Assembly: GCA_964036045.1 (NCBI GenBank) | Contig: OZ038378.1 | Location: 169,136,106-169,200,105, forward strand | Direction of reading: 5' to 3' | Source of the DNA: Eutreptiella sp. 'Long Island Sound 2002' | Taxonomy: Eukaryota; Euglenozoa; Euglenophyceae; Eutreptiales; Eutreptiaceae | Length of the DNA: 64,000 nucleotides | In this document: piece by piece, positions 54,561 to 64,000 of the stretch | Layout: each line of letters opens with the position of its first letter | How positions within the stretch are numbered: position 1 is the stretch's first letter | Made by a program: the position numbers and the translations under genes | Notes under the pieces: model-generated | The model's input: only the letters and a program-made list of their open reading frames with translations | Databases searched by the model: none | Told to the model about the DNA's origin: nothing

Positions 54561-54953
54561 AGGCGCCAAGATTGTGTGGCTACCCCACACACAATCAGGC
54601 GTTTTCCTGAATGTCCGATCGTGGACAATGGAGCGTTGTCTGTAGGACCACCGCCAGTTGAGGCGGATGGAGATAGGAATGTTGTGGAAATCGGTGTTCC
54701 CAACAAATACCAAGCTCGTCAATTCATTCGTCGTCTGTGGGTTACTGACAAGAAGGGGAACAAACACCTTGCTACCTGTCTTTGTGACAATGGAAGTGAA
54801 GTGAATCTTCTGTCAGAAAATTTTTTACCAGACGAATGTGTGGACACTTCGCCGCACCCCGTTAACCTGGAAGGTGTTTCAGGTCATGCTCTTCTAGGAG
54901 GGAATACTGAAGCGGTACCCAGAACCTATGGCCCATGGCCCGGAGGCCTGTGA
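54561..54953 (+). pseudogene. Second copy of the Y protease-like fragment
   Basis: In frame after a TAA, with the D-N-G-S-E-V-N motif. It differs from the first copy at about ten residues, including Ser for Arg after D-N-G, so this copy looks closer to an ancestral protease. Confidence 0.5.
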
Positions 54954-57900
54954 GCCGTCACATCCGTTATGGCCCATGGCCCGGAGGCCTGTGAGCCGTC
55001 ACACCCGTGCGGAAGCCGTTGACACCGGCTGTCAGCGGGATATCCCTGTTCTCTAACCCGCGAAATCTGGAATCCGATTTCTAACCATTAAATCGATGTG
55101 GAATTAGCATAGTTTTACTGTCTTGGTCGATTTGCGGTTAGAAATCGGTGAAATACCCGATTTCTACCGCAATTTACAATTGTCGTGAAATCGCCGCAAG
55201 ACGTCGCCCGTTCCTTGCTCTGCATTAGATGATTCTGTAGAATGATCTTTCTTGAAGTTAAGACTGAAACACTCTTCGAGTGATCCGCAATTTTTTCCTT
55301 GATAGAACGCATCGCGTCCCAGACTTTTCCCAGGAAATCTGGGCGGCCGAAGGCGCTTTGAACCCCCAAGTGAAATAACAAGGGTTACGAGCATTCAAGC
55401 GCCCAAGGACGAATTAACGTGCCTCATAGGCACTGTGCATGAGGTTTTGCCCCCCATAGTCATAGGGTGAGGCCAAAGGATCCCAACTCCATAGGCCCAA
55501 AGGGTTATTCATTTTGAGTGTTCTCCAAGAAGTGCGCTTTTTCACGTACTTGGCGTCCAAGTACGTGTAGAAGTATGTTGAGTTGGCGTTTTCTCCCTCT
55601 TTGCTTGCCTCTACATCCGGGGCATATCACTTGTCTTCCCCGGATAGTACATATATGATCTCCATATATATATTGGCAATATATTTTGCGTGCATGCTAA
55701 AATTCGGCTTTCCGAAAGGAGGTCGATTTTCGACCAAAGCACTTGAATGCGTGTTAAGGGACCAAAGTTACTTTAGAATATAGGCATACTTTGATTCTAG
55801 CCCACTGGGTTGGGTGTAGAAGGCGAGGGTAGGGTTGTGTGCCATATTTGGTGCCATATCACGTGCCCATTTGGCGGGTGCACCATTCCAGGACTAACCC
55901 GCCAATGGACCTCATATCGCACGAAGCCCTTGATTGTACTCCCAACCAACACTCGCAAGCCTAACCTTTGTGAAGGGACGCTTGTGGAGCGCTCCCGAAG
56001 CGATGCGTTCCGAGCAAGGTGTGTTTTTTGCAATATTCCATTTTTGCATGTGCCCACTTGTGAGGCAGCGCGCGCGGCCTTCCAAAGCGCCCCAAGTGGA
56101 GCACATATGCCAAATCTAAGGTCATTGGTGTGGAGGCATTGTGTTTAGAAGGATTGGTCGATTACTCAATCCAAGCCGAAGTTATTATAATATATTTGTG
56201 GAGTTTTCAGGGCACTTTTGCGTGTTTTTCCGCCAACATTGCCGTTTTTTGCCCGTCATGATGTCAAGTGGCGACAGTGTATCTCAACGTTGCGCTCAAT
56301 TGACATCATGACCCAAGTATGTTATGAGGGTACATACTTCGGTGCCCAGCATATCTTGGACCCGGCGACATTCCTCTTGGGCTTGGCATACCGTGGCCGC
56401 CATGTTGGCAATTTGGGACGATCCCAAATCATGGGCTCACTTGGCTACCCTGCCATTCCCAAAACGGGAGGGGTTTGGGAGACGCCCAAAAGATATGTTG
56501 GACGCACATGACTTGATACCAATCCTATGGCACACTCCGGTCCAAGTCGGGCATGTGCCTCATTTGCCCCACCCATGAGTGTGCCCATTTTCGGCCATTT
56601 TGAGCAATTTTCCACATTTTCTGCCCACCGTGCACCATGTTCAGCCCCCTCGTGCACGCCAGACGCATGGATTAATGGACCATGTATGACATGGGTGTTA
56701 TGGATATTGGTCACCATGGTTCGCACACCACGTCGGCGAAGCGGAGCAACCTTCGTCAAGGTGCTAGCCCAAAGTGAGTGTGGACGATTTTGCCATTTTG
56801 GCAATTGTGGACCCAATTTGGATTGTCACCACGCCGAGTGGCACGGAGATCTTTGAAGGCCAAGGGCATGGGAGTCTCAGTTGGACTCCTGGTGGATCGC
56901 ATATGGAATGGCGGATCCGATCTCCAAGCCGGCGTGGAGATATACCATTGGGAGTACCCCGCATTTTGGCTCATTTTGAGCAGCCAAAATGACCCCCTTT
57001 TGGGACCCCAATTTCACCCCCTCGTGTGGTCAATTGGCGGCCCCATATCTCTATGCCCACAAGGAGCCCGGACCTAATTTCAAGTTGTACACTCAGATAG
57101 AGGTCCTAGGTCCTGCCTCCTATCCTGTGAGCCATTGGCCTTGCCCTGGCCGGGCGAGCCACGCGTGGGAATGACGCAAATTTTGGTGATTTTGGCATCA
57201 TGACCCCACTTGATGAACCCGTGGTGCCCTGATGCCGGGACTTCAGAGGGAACCAGGTTGGGTGAGGGCTCCAGAGAGTTCGTACTCGAAGGGCATAGGG
57301 TCAGTTGCCTCGTCCCTACCTCTGGCGGGTCCGGACGAGGGGTCAATTTGGAGTTTTTCGAGCTAATATCAGTTTAGGCTGAAACAGCCCATTTTCAGCT
57401 ACCAACTCCTAGGGGATAATGGCGGGGCCTTATCTCCGGCTCAAAGAGGAGTTGGGACCTGCTGTTAAGGGAGCATGGGGAACCACTGTCGGTTGGCCTT
57501 GGAGCCCCTTGTTTCTCAGGAACTCGCCTGTGGCTGGGCGGGACACCCCCCCTATTGGCAGGGTTTCAGGGTCCGGACTGAGCAGGGCATGGGTTGTGTT
57601 TGAGCCCCCGCCCCTGCCAGCCACTGAGAGGGTCGGACCTGGGATTGGGATATGAGTTGGGACTGAGTGTCTATTGTCCTGTGATGCTCTTACCCCAGTC
57701 CACTGTTAACCCCATGTGTACATATCATGATGTGTTGCTGTACATACTTTTGTTCCCTTGTTTCAGAGTGGCAAGGATCCTGAAACGCTTTGTCACATGA
57801 CATGTCACATGACATCAGCGTAATGATGCCCCTGTGAGCGCAGTGCTTTGCCTGCCTGCTTGCTTGCGCGTGTCCACCGCAGCGTCTGGTGGCCAGGCCC

Positions 57901-58153
57901 CCCACGGGAACGCGTTAAAAGCGTTTTACCGCCGCGGGGTTACCCATCCCTCGCGTGTCACTCGGGGCCACCCAAACCCCGAGCAACACGGGCTTTGCAG
58001 CGCCACCCGGCAACAGCGCCGAGTCCGTGAGGGAGTTGTACTGACCAGAACTCCGACATCAGCGAGTTCCTCCGGCCGACCAGCAAGGCCGCACTCCCAG
58101 CTACAGCAACCGCCTCAACAACCACCCCCAGGACTAGTTCATCGAGGGGAACG
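54954..58153. other. Non-coding stretch
   Basis: Up to 56465 this is the duplicated non-coding DNA. From 56466 it is unique here and shows no convincing gene. It contains several CCATTTTGG-type words (56792-56802, 56962-56973) and a 9-bp inverted repeat ATTTTGGCT/AGCCAAAAT around 56963-56990. The 300 bases before 58154 may be the leader of element Z, but I find no primer site. Confidence 0.4.
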
Positions 58154-61100
58154 ATGGTGAACTGGCAGGAGGCGGGCAAGACGTGGCCGCGGCCCCACCC
58201 CCATGCGGTGCGCCTACTGCGTGGGTTGGTGTGGAACGAGCACTATCGCCACAGCAATCCCCAGTGCGAAGGCGGCATGCCCGGGAGCTTTGAGCTCCGC
58301 GAGGATATGGGCGCTGACCGCCTGCAGGCAGTGGAAGACTGGCTGCGGCTGGAAGGGTATGCCTACTGCTTCCGCACGAGGCACTGGAGGGTCTGGACCC
58401 GGCCAGACAGGCCCGGCGAAGGGCTGCGCCCCGACGGGATTGAGGAGGACAAGAACCCCAACGAGTACCCGTCGGGCGCCACGATCAACGTCTCCATGTG
58501 GGACATGATCGAGAAGGAGTTCCCGGAGCTGAGGAACGAGCGCACGCTGCAGGGCAGCAGCAGCAGCGCGTCTCCTGGGAAGGAGAAGCGTTCCGCCGGG
58601 GACAGGAAGCGGGACAGGAAATGGCGGGAGTATCAGGAATCCCTGGCTGCCGAAGCCGCCCAAGGCGCCAAGGGCGGAACCCCAGCCCCCAGCCCCCAAC
58701 GGGCCAGTGGCGGTCACCACCCCGGCCACACCACCCTTGGCGACTTCCTCGAAGTCGCCAAGCAGGCCAAGGCCAAGCCCCGTCAGCTGCACCTGAGGAA
58801 TTCAGGCCCCAGCAGCGACGTGGAGTCGGCCCACCGGGGAAGGAGGCCGGCCGGCCAGGACAGCTCCAGCAGCAGCGTCGCTCCCGACCAAAGGGACGTG
58901 GCGCGCGCCTGCGAGCGCGCCTGTGGGGTGCCCTGCAACCTTCGGGTTGCCCGGCAACGGGCCACGCAGCAGAATGCTGCCGTGGAGGGCGCCGTCGGCA
59001 TCGCCCAGGAGGAGGCCACAGATTGGGGCAGAGGCATGGCCTTCCACGCCTCGACCGTCGCGGCCATCGCGGCCGGTCTCACGGCTGCAGCCGCCCATGA
59101 GGCAGCGACTGCCCGGGTCAGGGGTGACGTGGTGGCAGCCGCCCAGGAAACCCGCCTGGCCCAGCAGGCCATTGTCTGCAAGGAGGCCGAGGTGAAGGCG
59201 CTGGAGGAGGCGCTTGCCCAAGAGAGGGCAAAGAAGGAGGCGGAGGAAAGGGCCCACGCCGAGGCGACGGCCAAGGCCATGGCGGACGCCGCCAGGAAGG
59301 ATGCCATCGAGGCCGCGCGACGGAAGGTCGCTGAGGAGAGGGCCAAGACGGAGGCGGAGCTGGCAGCGTTGGAGGCTGAGAAGGCTCGGCTGCAGCAGGC
59401 CCGGAAAGCCGAGGCTGCTCACGCCCGGGAGGAGGCCGAACGGCGAGCTGCCGCTGCCACGGCCCCCGCAATGGAGCTGGCGGAAGCCAAGCTCCAGCGC
59501 GAGACTCCCCCGGGAGGATCCCGAGTGGAGACCCTTCGAAAGCTTTTCGAAGGGGACGCCTCCTCCAAGATGGCGCTGGATCCGGAGGAGGTCGACACGG
59601 GCAGCAGTGGGGACAGTGACCCCGACGCCTACCGACGGAGGAAGGGTAAGGGGAAGACCCCCGACAGGTCACGGAGGCCAGCGGGCGGACACCCCCACGA
59701 CTCCGACCCCTTCTTCACCGCCAGCGACGGGGATGAACGAGGCCGCCGACATCGCCGAGGAATGGCTGGCGGAGGAGGCCGAGACGTCCCCATGGAGCCG
59801 GAAGGTGAGGGTGAGGATCTCCCTCCTCCCTACCGGAGCTCGGAGTCTTCCGCGTGCGAGACCGAGACGCCTAGGTGGGGCAACATGGACGAGGATGAGG
59901 ACATGGACTTCGACTACACGAAGAAGCCCCCATCCTCGGACGCACCGAGGCGACCCGGCGGAGACCAACCGGGACCCCCTGGCGGAGGACCATCAGGACC
60001 CCCTGGAGGACTCCCACCAGGTGGACCCCCCGGAGGCGGACCTCCGGGAGGGGGAGGACCCCCTGGACCGGGCGGACCCGGCGGAGGCCCTCCTGGAGGA
60101 CCCCCTGGGGACCCCGACGACCCACCAGGGAACGGTGACCCGGATGCCACCTGGCGGTGCATTGTCCACCTCCGCAGGAGGGTCCAGTCCCTCGAGCGCG
60201 AGGTAGACACGGGCAAGGGCGAGATGATCCGCATCGCCAGGGTGGCCGCGGGTGCACAGAGGGAGCTGGACATCGCCAAGACAGAGATGATCAAGATCGC
60301 CAAGGTCGCCACTGCCGCCCAGAGGGAGCTGGACATCGCCAGGGGCGAGACCAGGCTGCTGAACAAGGTCATCAACGGCCTGCAGCAGCGGTTGGACGAG
60401 CTGGAAGGCCGTGGGAGCGTCGGCAGCGACCACCCACCCCTGCAGTCTGGCTCGTCGGACGACGGCTGGGGACCTGGACCAGGTCCAGGCAGAGCCCACG
60501 CCCCCGGCGGAGCCCCCAGGAGTCGCCCCAGCGCCAGTGCCCCCTCTCTCAGCGCCCCCTCTCACCACAGCGCGGGCCGCCGTAACGAGCGCGTGCCGCC
60601 CGGCAGTGGCAGTGAGGAGTGGCGTGATGAGTGGCTCAGTGCGGAGTACCACAACCGCCGTGCTCCAGCGCGGACACTGGTACGCCCCCGACGCCCCGCA
60701 CCAGCCCCGGAGCCAATCCCAATGGCTGGCGGACGTTATGGTGGACTCAGGGATGAGGTCCCCGGAGGAGACGTGCAGTGGGATATCGGGGGAGGTGAGG
60801 AAGACCCGGAGGAGTTCGGCATTACCCCGCCGCGTGGTGTACGACGGGAGGCCGCTGAACGCAGCCGCGGGCGCCGTGATGAGGAGGCATACATGGAGGG
60901 AGTACGGCGTGAACATCTAGGTTCAGCGTACATGGAGGAACCACGGCGTAGCCACACGGATACCGTGGAGGAGATGGAAGTGGTGGCTGTGGGAGTCCGT
61001 GGGGGATGCCGATTGGAACCTCGGTCGACCTCGCGGCCGGCGTTCATGGTCTCTAAGGCCGCGGATGCCGCCGTGTGGGAAGACCTGAAGGACATCAAGC

Positions 61101-61681
61101 CCCGCATGTACGATGGCAACCCCCTCAACCTCGACCGCTTCTTGGAGAAGCTGGGCGATTGGGGGGTGACCGTCACTGAAGACACGGATCCCGCAGATGC
61201 GGAGAGATATGTCTTCAAACGGTTCAGGTACCGCCTGCCGGAAGTGCTCCAAGAGCTATACTTCATGGCGACCAAGGAGGGGAAGATCAAGACCCTCAAG
61301 GAAGCCAAGAAGTGGCTCAACGAGCAGGAGCGGGTGGACGCTCCGCAGGTGGCTGCCAAGCGGTGGAAGTCCATCAAGCTTCAGCATGATGGTCGGGAGT
61401 TCCGCCTACGGGATTGGCGGGACTTCCGGGGGCAATACACCCTCTTCCGCCGCAACGTGGAGGACTGGAATGAGGGTGACGAGCAGGCTCGCCTGCTCTC
61501 CATGCTGCCGGGAGCATGGATCAAAAGAGTCACCAAGGAGGAAGCCAAGAGGGCGAATGTAACTGCGGTCGCCCACCAAAGCCAGACACCCGATCCAACA
61601 ACAAGTGCTGATCTTATATACACCTACAATTCATTCCACGCATATTTTTTGCCTTCACCCCAAGGCAGTACGAGGACTTAA
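58154..61681 (+). CDS. gag: Gag-like protein of element Z, 3' truncated
   Basis: 1,175 residues from ATG 58154. A compact N-terminal region (about 1-130, W/R-rich), then a Ser-rich linker, an Ala/Glu/Lys coiled coil (about 310-450), a Pro-Gly-Gly low-complexity block (about 595-660), tandem 20-residue heptad-like repeats (A-Q-R-E-L-D-I-A units, about 680-740), and at about 970-1135 a capsid-like domain (M-Y-D-G-N-P-L-N-L-D-R-F, W-L-N-E-Q-E-R) as in fungal and algal LTR-element Gags. The capsid homology stops at about 61560; the last 38 residues are flanking DNA, so the gene is broken there and pol is missing. Confidence 0.65.
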   Translation: MVNWQEAGKTWPRPHPHAVRLLRGLVWNEHYRHSNPQCEGGMPGSFELREDMGADRLQAVEDWLRLEGYAYCFRTRHWRVWTRPDRPGEGLRPDGIEEDKNPNEYPSGATINVSMWDMIEKEFPELRNERTLQGSSSSASPGKEKRSAGDRKRDRKWREYQESLAAEAAQGAKGGTPAPSPQRASGGHHPGHTTLGDFLEVAKQAKAKPRQLHLRNSGPSSDVESAHRGRRPAGQDSSSSSVAPDQRDVARACERACGVPCNLRVARQRATQQNAAVEGAVGIAQEEATDWGRGMAFHASTVAAIAAGLTAAAAHEAATARVRGDVVAAAQETRLAQQAIVCKEAEVKALEEALAQERAKKEAEERAHAEATAKAMADAARKDAIEAARRKVAEERAKTEAELAALEAEKARLQQARKAEAAHAREEAERRAAAATAPAMELAEAKLQRETPPGGSRVETLRKLFEGDASSKMALDPEEVDTGSSGDSDPDAYRRRKGKGKTPDRSRRPAGGHPHDSDPFFTASDGDERGRRHRRGMAGGGGRDVPMEPEGEGEDLPPPYRSSESSACETETPRWGNMDEDEDMDFDYTKKPPSSDAPRRPGGDQPGPPGGGPSGPPGGLPPGGPPGGGPPGGGGPPGPGGPGGGPPGGPPGDPDDPPGNGDPDATWRCIVHLRRRVQSLEREVDTGKGEMIRIARVAAGAQRELDIAKTEMIKIAKVATAAQRELDIARGETRLLNKVINGLQQRLDELEGRGSVGSDHPPLQSGSSDDGWGPGPGPGRAHAPGGAPRSRPSASAPSLSAPSHHSAGRRNERVPPGSGSEEWRDEWLSAEYHNRRAPARTLVRPRRPAPAPEPIPMAGGRYGGLRDEVPGGDVQWDIGGGEEDPEEFGITPPRGVRREAAERSRGRRDEEAYMEGVRREHLGSAYMEEPRRSHTDTVEEMEVVAVGVRGGCRLEPRSTSRPAFMVSKAADAAVWEDLKDIKPRMYDGNPLNLDRFLEKLGDWGVTVTEDTDPADAERYVFKRFRYRLPEVLQELYFMATKEGKIKTLKEAKKWLNEQERVDAPQVAAKRWKSIKLQHDGREFRLRDWRDFRGQYTLFRRNVEDWNEGDEQARLLSMLPGAWIKRVTKEEAKRANVTAVAHQSQTPDPTTSADLIYTYNSFHAYFLPSPQGSTRT

Positions 61682-62050
61682 TTGAAGCGCGATGCCTTTG
61701 ACAGACGCGCACACGTGCTATTCCTACGCATGTACAGTATCATGAAATGATGAGAATGCTCGGCAGGATAGCCAGGACAGCACACCAAGAGTGCTACGCA
61801 ATGTTTCTGCTTGTGGGGACTTTATTGCAAAGTTTGTATCTGACAGAGATGTACATATTTGCCTGTTTGTGTTGCTCAGGGGTGTTGTAAGCCCATGTAT
61901 TGTCTCTGGCGTTGTGGACCTACGTGATAACCGAAATAACAAATCAGTACAAGTACTGCAGCTTTGGTCTTTGCCGTCGCTTCCCTTGTTCCTCCAAACT
62001 ATTTTCTCAAACTGTGATTTTGTCTCAGCCGGAGACCCAGCAGGAGAATC
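61561..62050 (+). other. Leader region before the CCCH gene
   Basis: AT-richer than the Z gag and of different character, so the junction at about 61560 is sharp. It holds an 87-codon open frame (61791-62054) whose TGA overlaps the ATG of the next gene. Two motifs just upstream of that ATG, attttctcaa (62000-62009) and attttgtctcag (62017-62028), weakly resemble the dinoflagellate spliced leader core. Confidence 0.35.
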
Positions 62051-63667
62051 ATGACATGGTCTTCAAACAATAAGTGGGGCAGCAAACTACGGCAGAAGCA
62101 AGCACATCAAAATAGGTCCACTCCACGCCTGTTGCCACCTACATGGGCAAGCGCCGCAGAGTCGCCGGGCCCCAAGCACCAGGGCCAGGAAGCACCCCAA
62201 AGTTCCCCTTCACTGCCGCTCGGACTACCCAAGGGTCCAGAACACGGAGCTACCGCCAGACAATGGCCATGTGAACCGAGCGCACCACAAAGGGTGAACT
62301 TACAAGACAATACATGCTCTATGTCTGCTGCGCTTGTTGATGGTGCTACAGAGCAGAAGCAGAGCTGCGGCGAATGCAGACGCTGCTTGATTGGCTGGTC
62401 GTGCGTCAATGCAAGGCTACACAGCCCGCGCACAACAGAATCATGTTCCTGGGATGACATCGTTGCCCGTCTTGTGAAAGAACGTGCTCAGTTTGAAAAG
62501 GAGGCAGCCGAAGTCCGAGCTCGCGGGCTCGCCACGAGTGTCACATGTGACTGTTGCTTCTTTGGTTGCCCTTTCTGTATTGTGTGGGACGAGATCGACG
62601 AAGAGAGGAACACTTCTGACGAAGAGCCAAACCACGATGGAGAAGAGACGCGCGAAGTGTTTCATATTGCAGGGCTGAGAGCGCCAGACGCCGTCCACGT
62701 GGTTTTGGAGGATTTCTGGGGAAGTCTACTGGATGTCGCCTGGAAATCTGGATCCGAGGTTGTGGAGAATCTCTGGGAAGTAACAGTACAACAGCTGCAA
62801 GATATGTTCGGACACGTCGACTCACTGTCTGCTGCGAGGCTACTACCGAGCCCAGTCAGGTGCTGGGCTAGGATTTGTTGCAAGGTTCTTTGCGGCGAGT
62901 GCGAGCCGTGGCATGATTCTCAGGCGCTGTACGATTTTGTTTATCTTGTTCTGTATAATGTGTGGATGCAAAGTGAAGGAAACACTATGGTCTTGGGTCG
63001 TTTGGACAACGAGTTTCAGACCGCCTACCGCTATGAAGAAGACGACGGAGAAGAGGCTTCTGACGGTAGCGAGCACATTGAACTGGACGCTGACGACTAC
63101 TGGGACTCCTTCATTATGGGTGAGAAAGAACAGTTAGAGTGGTGGTACCTAAAGAACAGTGGCCCTCAGTTGCAGCTGTACTACACAAATGAGGACTACT
63201 ACCAAGACCAAGTCGAAGACGAAGAGGCAGAATCAGACGTCGATGCCGAAGAGGAAGAGGCAGAAGCAGACGTCGAGGCTGATCAGGATGAGGCACAACC
63301 CAATGAATACTACTATCAAGACCACGTCGAAGAGGAAGAGGCAGAAGCAGGAGAAGATTTTTCTGAAGAAATTGACGACAACTCGGAGAACAAGGAGAGC
63401 TCAGAACACGAGCCTGAAGAGTCTTTTTCTGGAGGAGCTGACGACCCTGCAGAGAGCAAGGAAAATCGGTCCTATGGGTCTGAACTGTCCTCTCCTTTGC
63501 AGGATGTAGGACCTCTAGAGAGCCCTGATGCGTTTTCGTTTACAACACCAGTCCCTGTGACAGCTCATTCTCTGTCTGTCACCACTCACTCTCAAAGTCG
63601 GTGGTGCAGGTACGGCACACGGTGCTGGCGTCACAAGGAAGGACAGTGTCATTTCCGCCACAAGTAG
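62051..63667 (+). CDS. Probable host gene: acidic protein with C-terminal CCCH zinc finger
   Basis: 538 residues, single exon. The N-terminal third is basic and Pro-rich, with a C-G-E-C-R-R-C cysteine cluster (about residue 105). The middle is helical with aromatic residues. The region at about 375-450 has an internal repeat, N-E-x-Y-Y-Q-D-x-V-E-x-E-E-A-E, occurring twice in a strongly acidic context. The C-terminus carries C-X5-C-X7-C-X3-H (last 20 residues), a CCCH finger of the RNA-binding kind. This suggests a role with mRNA, but no exact orthologue is recognised. It lacks element features, so I take it as a host gene or retrogene; the start is the first ATG of the open frame. Confidence 0.62.
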   Translation: MTWSSNNKWGSKLRQKQAHQNRSTPRLLPPTWASAAESPGPKHQGQEAPQSSPSLPLGLPKGPEHGATARQWPCEPSAPQRVNLQDNTCSMSAALVDGATEQKQSCGECRRCLIGWSCVNARLHSPRTTESCSWDDIVARLVKERAQFEKEAAEVRARGLATSVTCDCCFFGCPFCIVWDEIDEERNTSDEEPNHDGEETREVFHIAGLRAPDAVHVVLEDFWGSLLDVAWKSGSEVVENLWEVTVQQLQDMFGHVDSLSAARLLPSPVRCWARICCKVLCGECEPWHDSQALYDFVYLVLYNVWMQSEGNTMVLGRLDNEFQTAYRYEEDDGEEASDGSEHIELDADDYWDSFIMGEKEQLEWWYLKNSGPQLQLYYTNEDYYQDQVEDEEAESDVDAEEEEAEADVEADQDEAQPNEYYYQDHVEEEEAEAGEDFSEEIDDNSENKESSEHEPEESFSGGADDPAESKENRSYGSELSSPLQDVGPLESPDAFSFTTPVPVTAHSLSVTTHSQSRWCRYGTRCWRHKEGQCHFRHK

Positions 63668-64000
63668 AGTTTGTTGACTTCTGTACAGTGCATTATTGCT
63701 TCGACGACCCTTAGTACCCCTTCGCCACGACAGCTGCTCACTTCCTCCGCTCGCCATTGGACCCCTGTGCGAGCGAGGGGCAGTGCTTGCTAGTGCTGGG
63801 CCAAGCGTTCGAAGGCCGTCCAACTCTTACTAAAACTCACGGAGTGGGAAGTATTGCTGTTGACGGATGATTCCCCCTTCCTTTTTGTTTTTCCTCTTCA
63901 ACTAGTGGTGCTGGGCTTGCCACGGCGCTGTCCAGGTACCAGCTCAATGGCCTGGGGGTGGCGACCAGATAGCCTTGGTTGAGTTGAACTTGAGTCCACA
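63668..64000. other. Downstream flank of the CCCH gene
   Basis: I see no coding region or repeat shared with the rest of the window; probably 3' UTR and intergenic DNA. Confidence 0.4.

Larger units (their letters stand above)
53560..56465 (+). repeat. Right copy of the 2.9-kb direct duplication
   Basis: Matches 45654-48561 from the base after the ACCT tail. It ends at cattcccaaaac, the same point where the left copy meets Ins2, and then continues into sequence not seen elsewhere. Confidence 0.9.

Overview
The window reads as a repeat-rich nuclear eukaryotic genome. Nearly all of it is retrotransposons inserted into one another; there is no rRNA, CRISPR array or bacterial-style operon. I name the families A, B, X, Y and Z (Gag-Pol or Gag coding, LTR type), DIRS (tyrosine-recombinase type) and Ins1/Ins2 (two unclassified inserts). 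A dinoflagellate or another large-genome microalga is my best guess, from the Gly/Lys-rich Gag tails, the long single-exon CCCH zinc-finger gene at the right end and weak spliced-leader-like motifs. That guess is an inference, not a demonstration.

Layout. 1-10729: chromovirus A-1 (end of 5' LTR, tRNA-iMet-type primer site, gag, a single in-frame TAG, pol with chromodomain, long 3' LTR). 10730-30653: element X on the minus strand. Its gag is cut into three pieces by A-1 (left), by a DIRS-type element at 11028-16003, and by chromovirus B at 17964-29456 (99%-like LTRs, 5-bp target duplication GAGAG). The X LTR is 30174-30653. 30654-43299: A-2, a decayed A copy whose LTR was split by X and whose pol was split by Ins1 (34369-39162). 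43300-47047: element Y (LTR, gag, start of protease), inserted in A-2 pol. 45654-48561 and 53560-56465: a 2.9-kb direct duplication flanking Ins2 (48562-53559). 58154-61560: Gag of element Z, truncated. 62051-63667: a probable host gene with a C-terminal CCCH zinc finger.

How the parts work together. Families A and B have the usual order Gag, protease, RT, RNase H, integrase, chromodomain. In addition they carry a conserved module with an N-P-P-F-like motif between protease and RT, resembling an N6-adenine-methyltransferase core; a related-looking F-P-P-F module sits behind the RNase H of the DIRS element. All four LTR families whose primer site is visible use the same initiator-Met-type sequence. 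In family A, Gag and Pol share one frame separated by one TAG in a conserved G-rich context, so Pol is probably made by stop-codon readthrough.

The strangest DNA is in Ins1 and Ins2: top strands strongly depleted in T (one run of about 1,490 bases has none at all), (ACCT)n tails at the right ends, a shared 16-mer in the 3' parts, and long duplicated target flanks. I see no reverse transcriptase in either.
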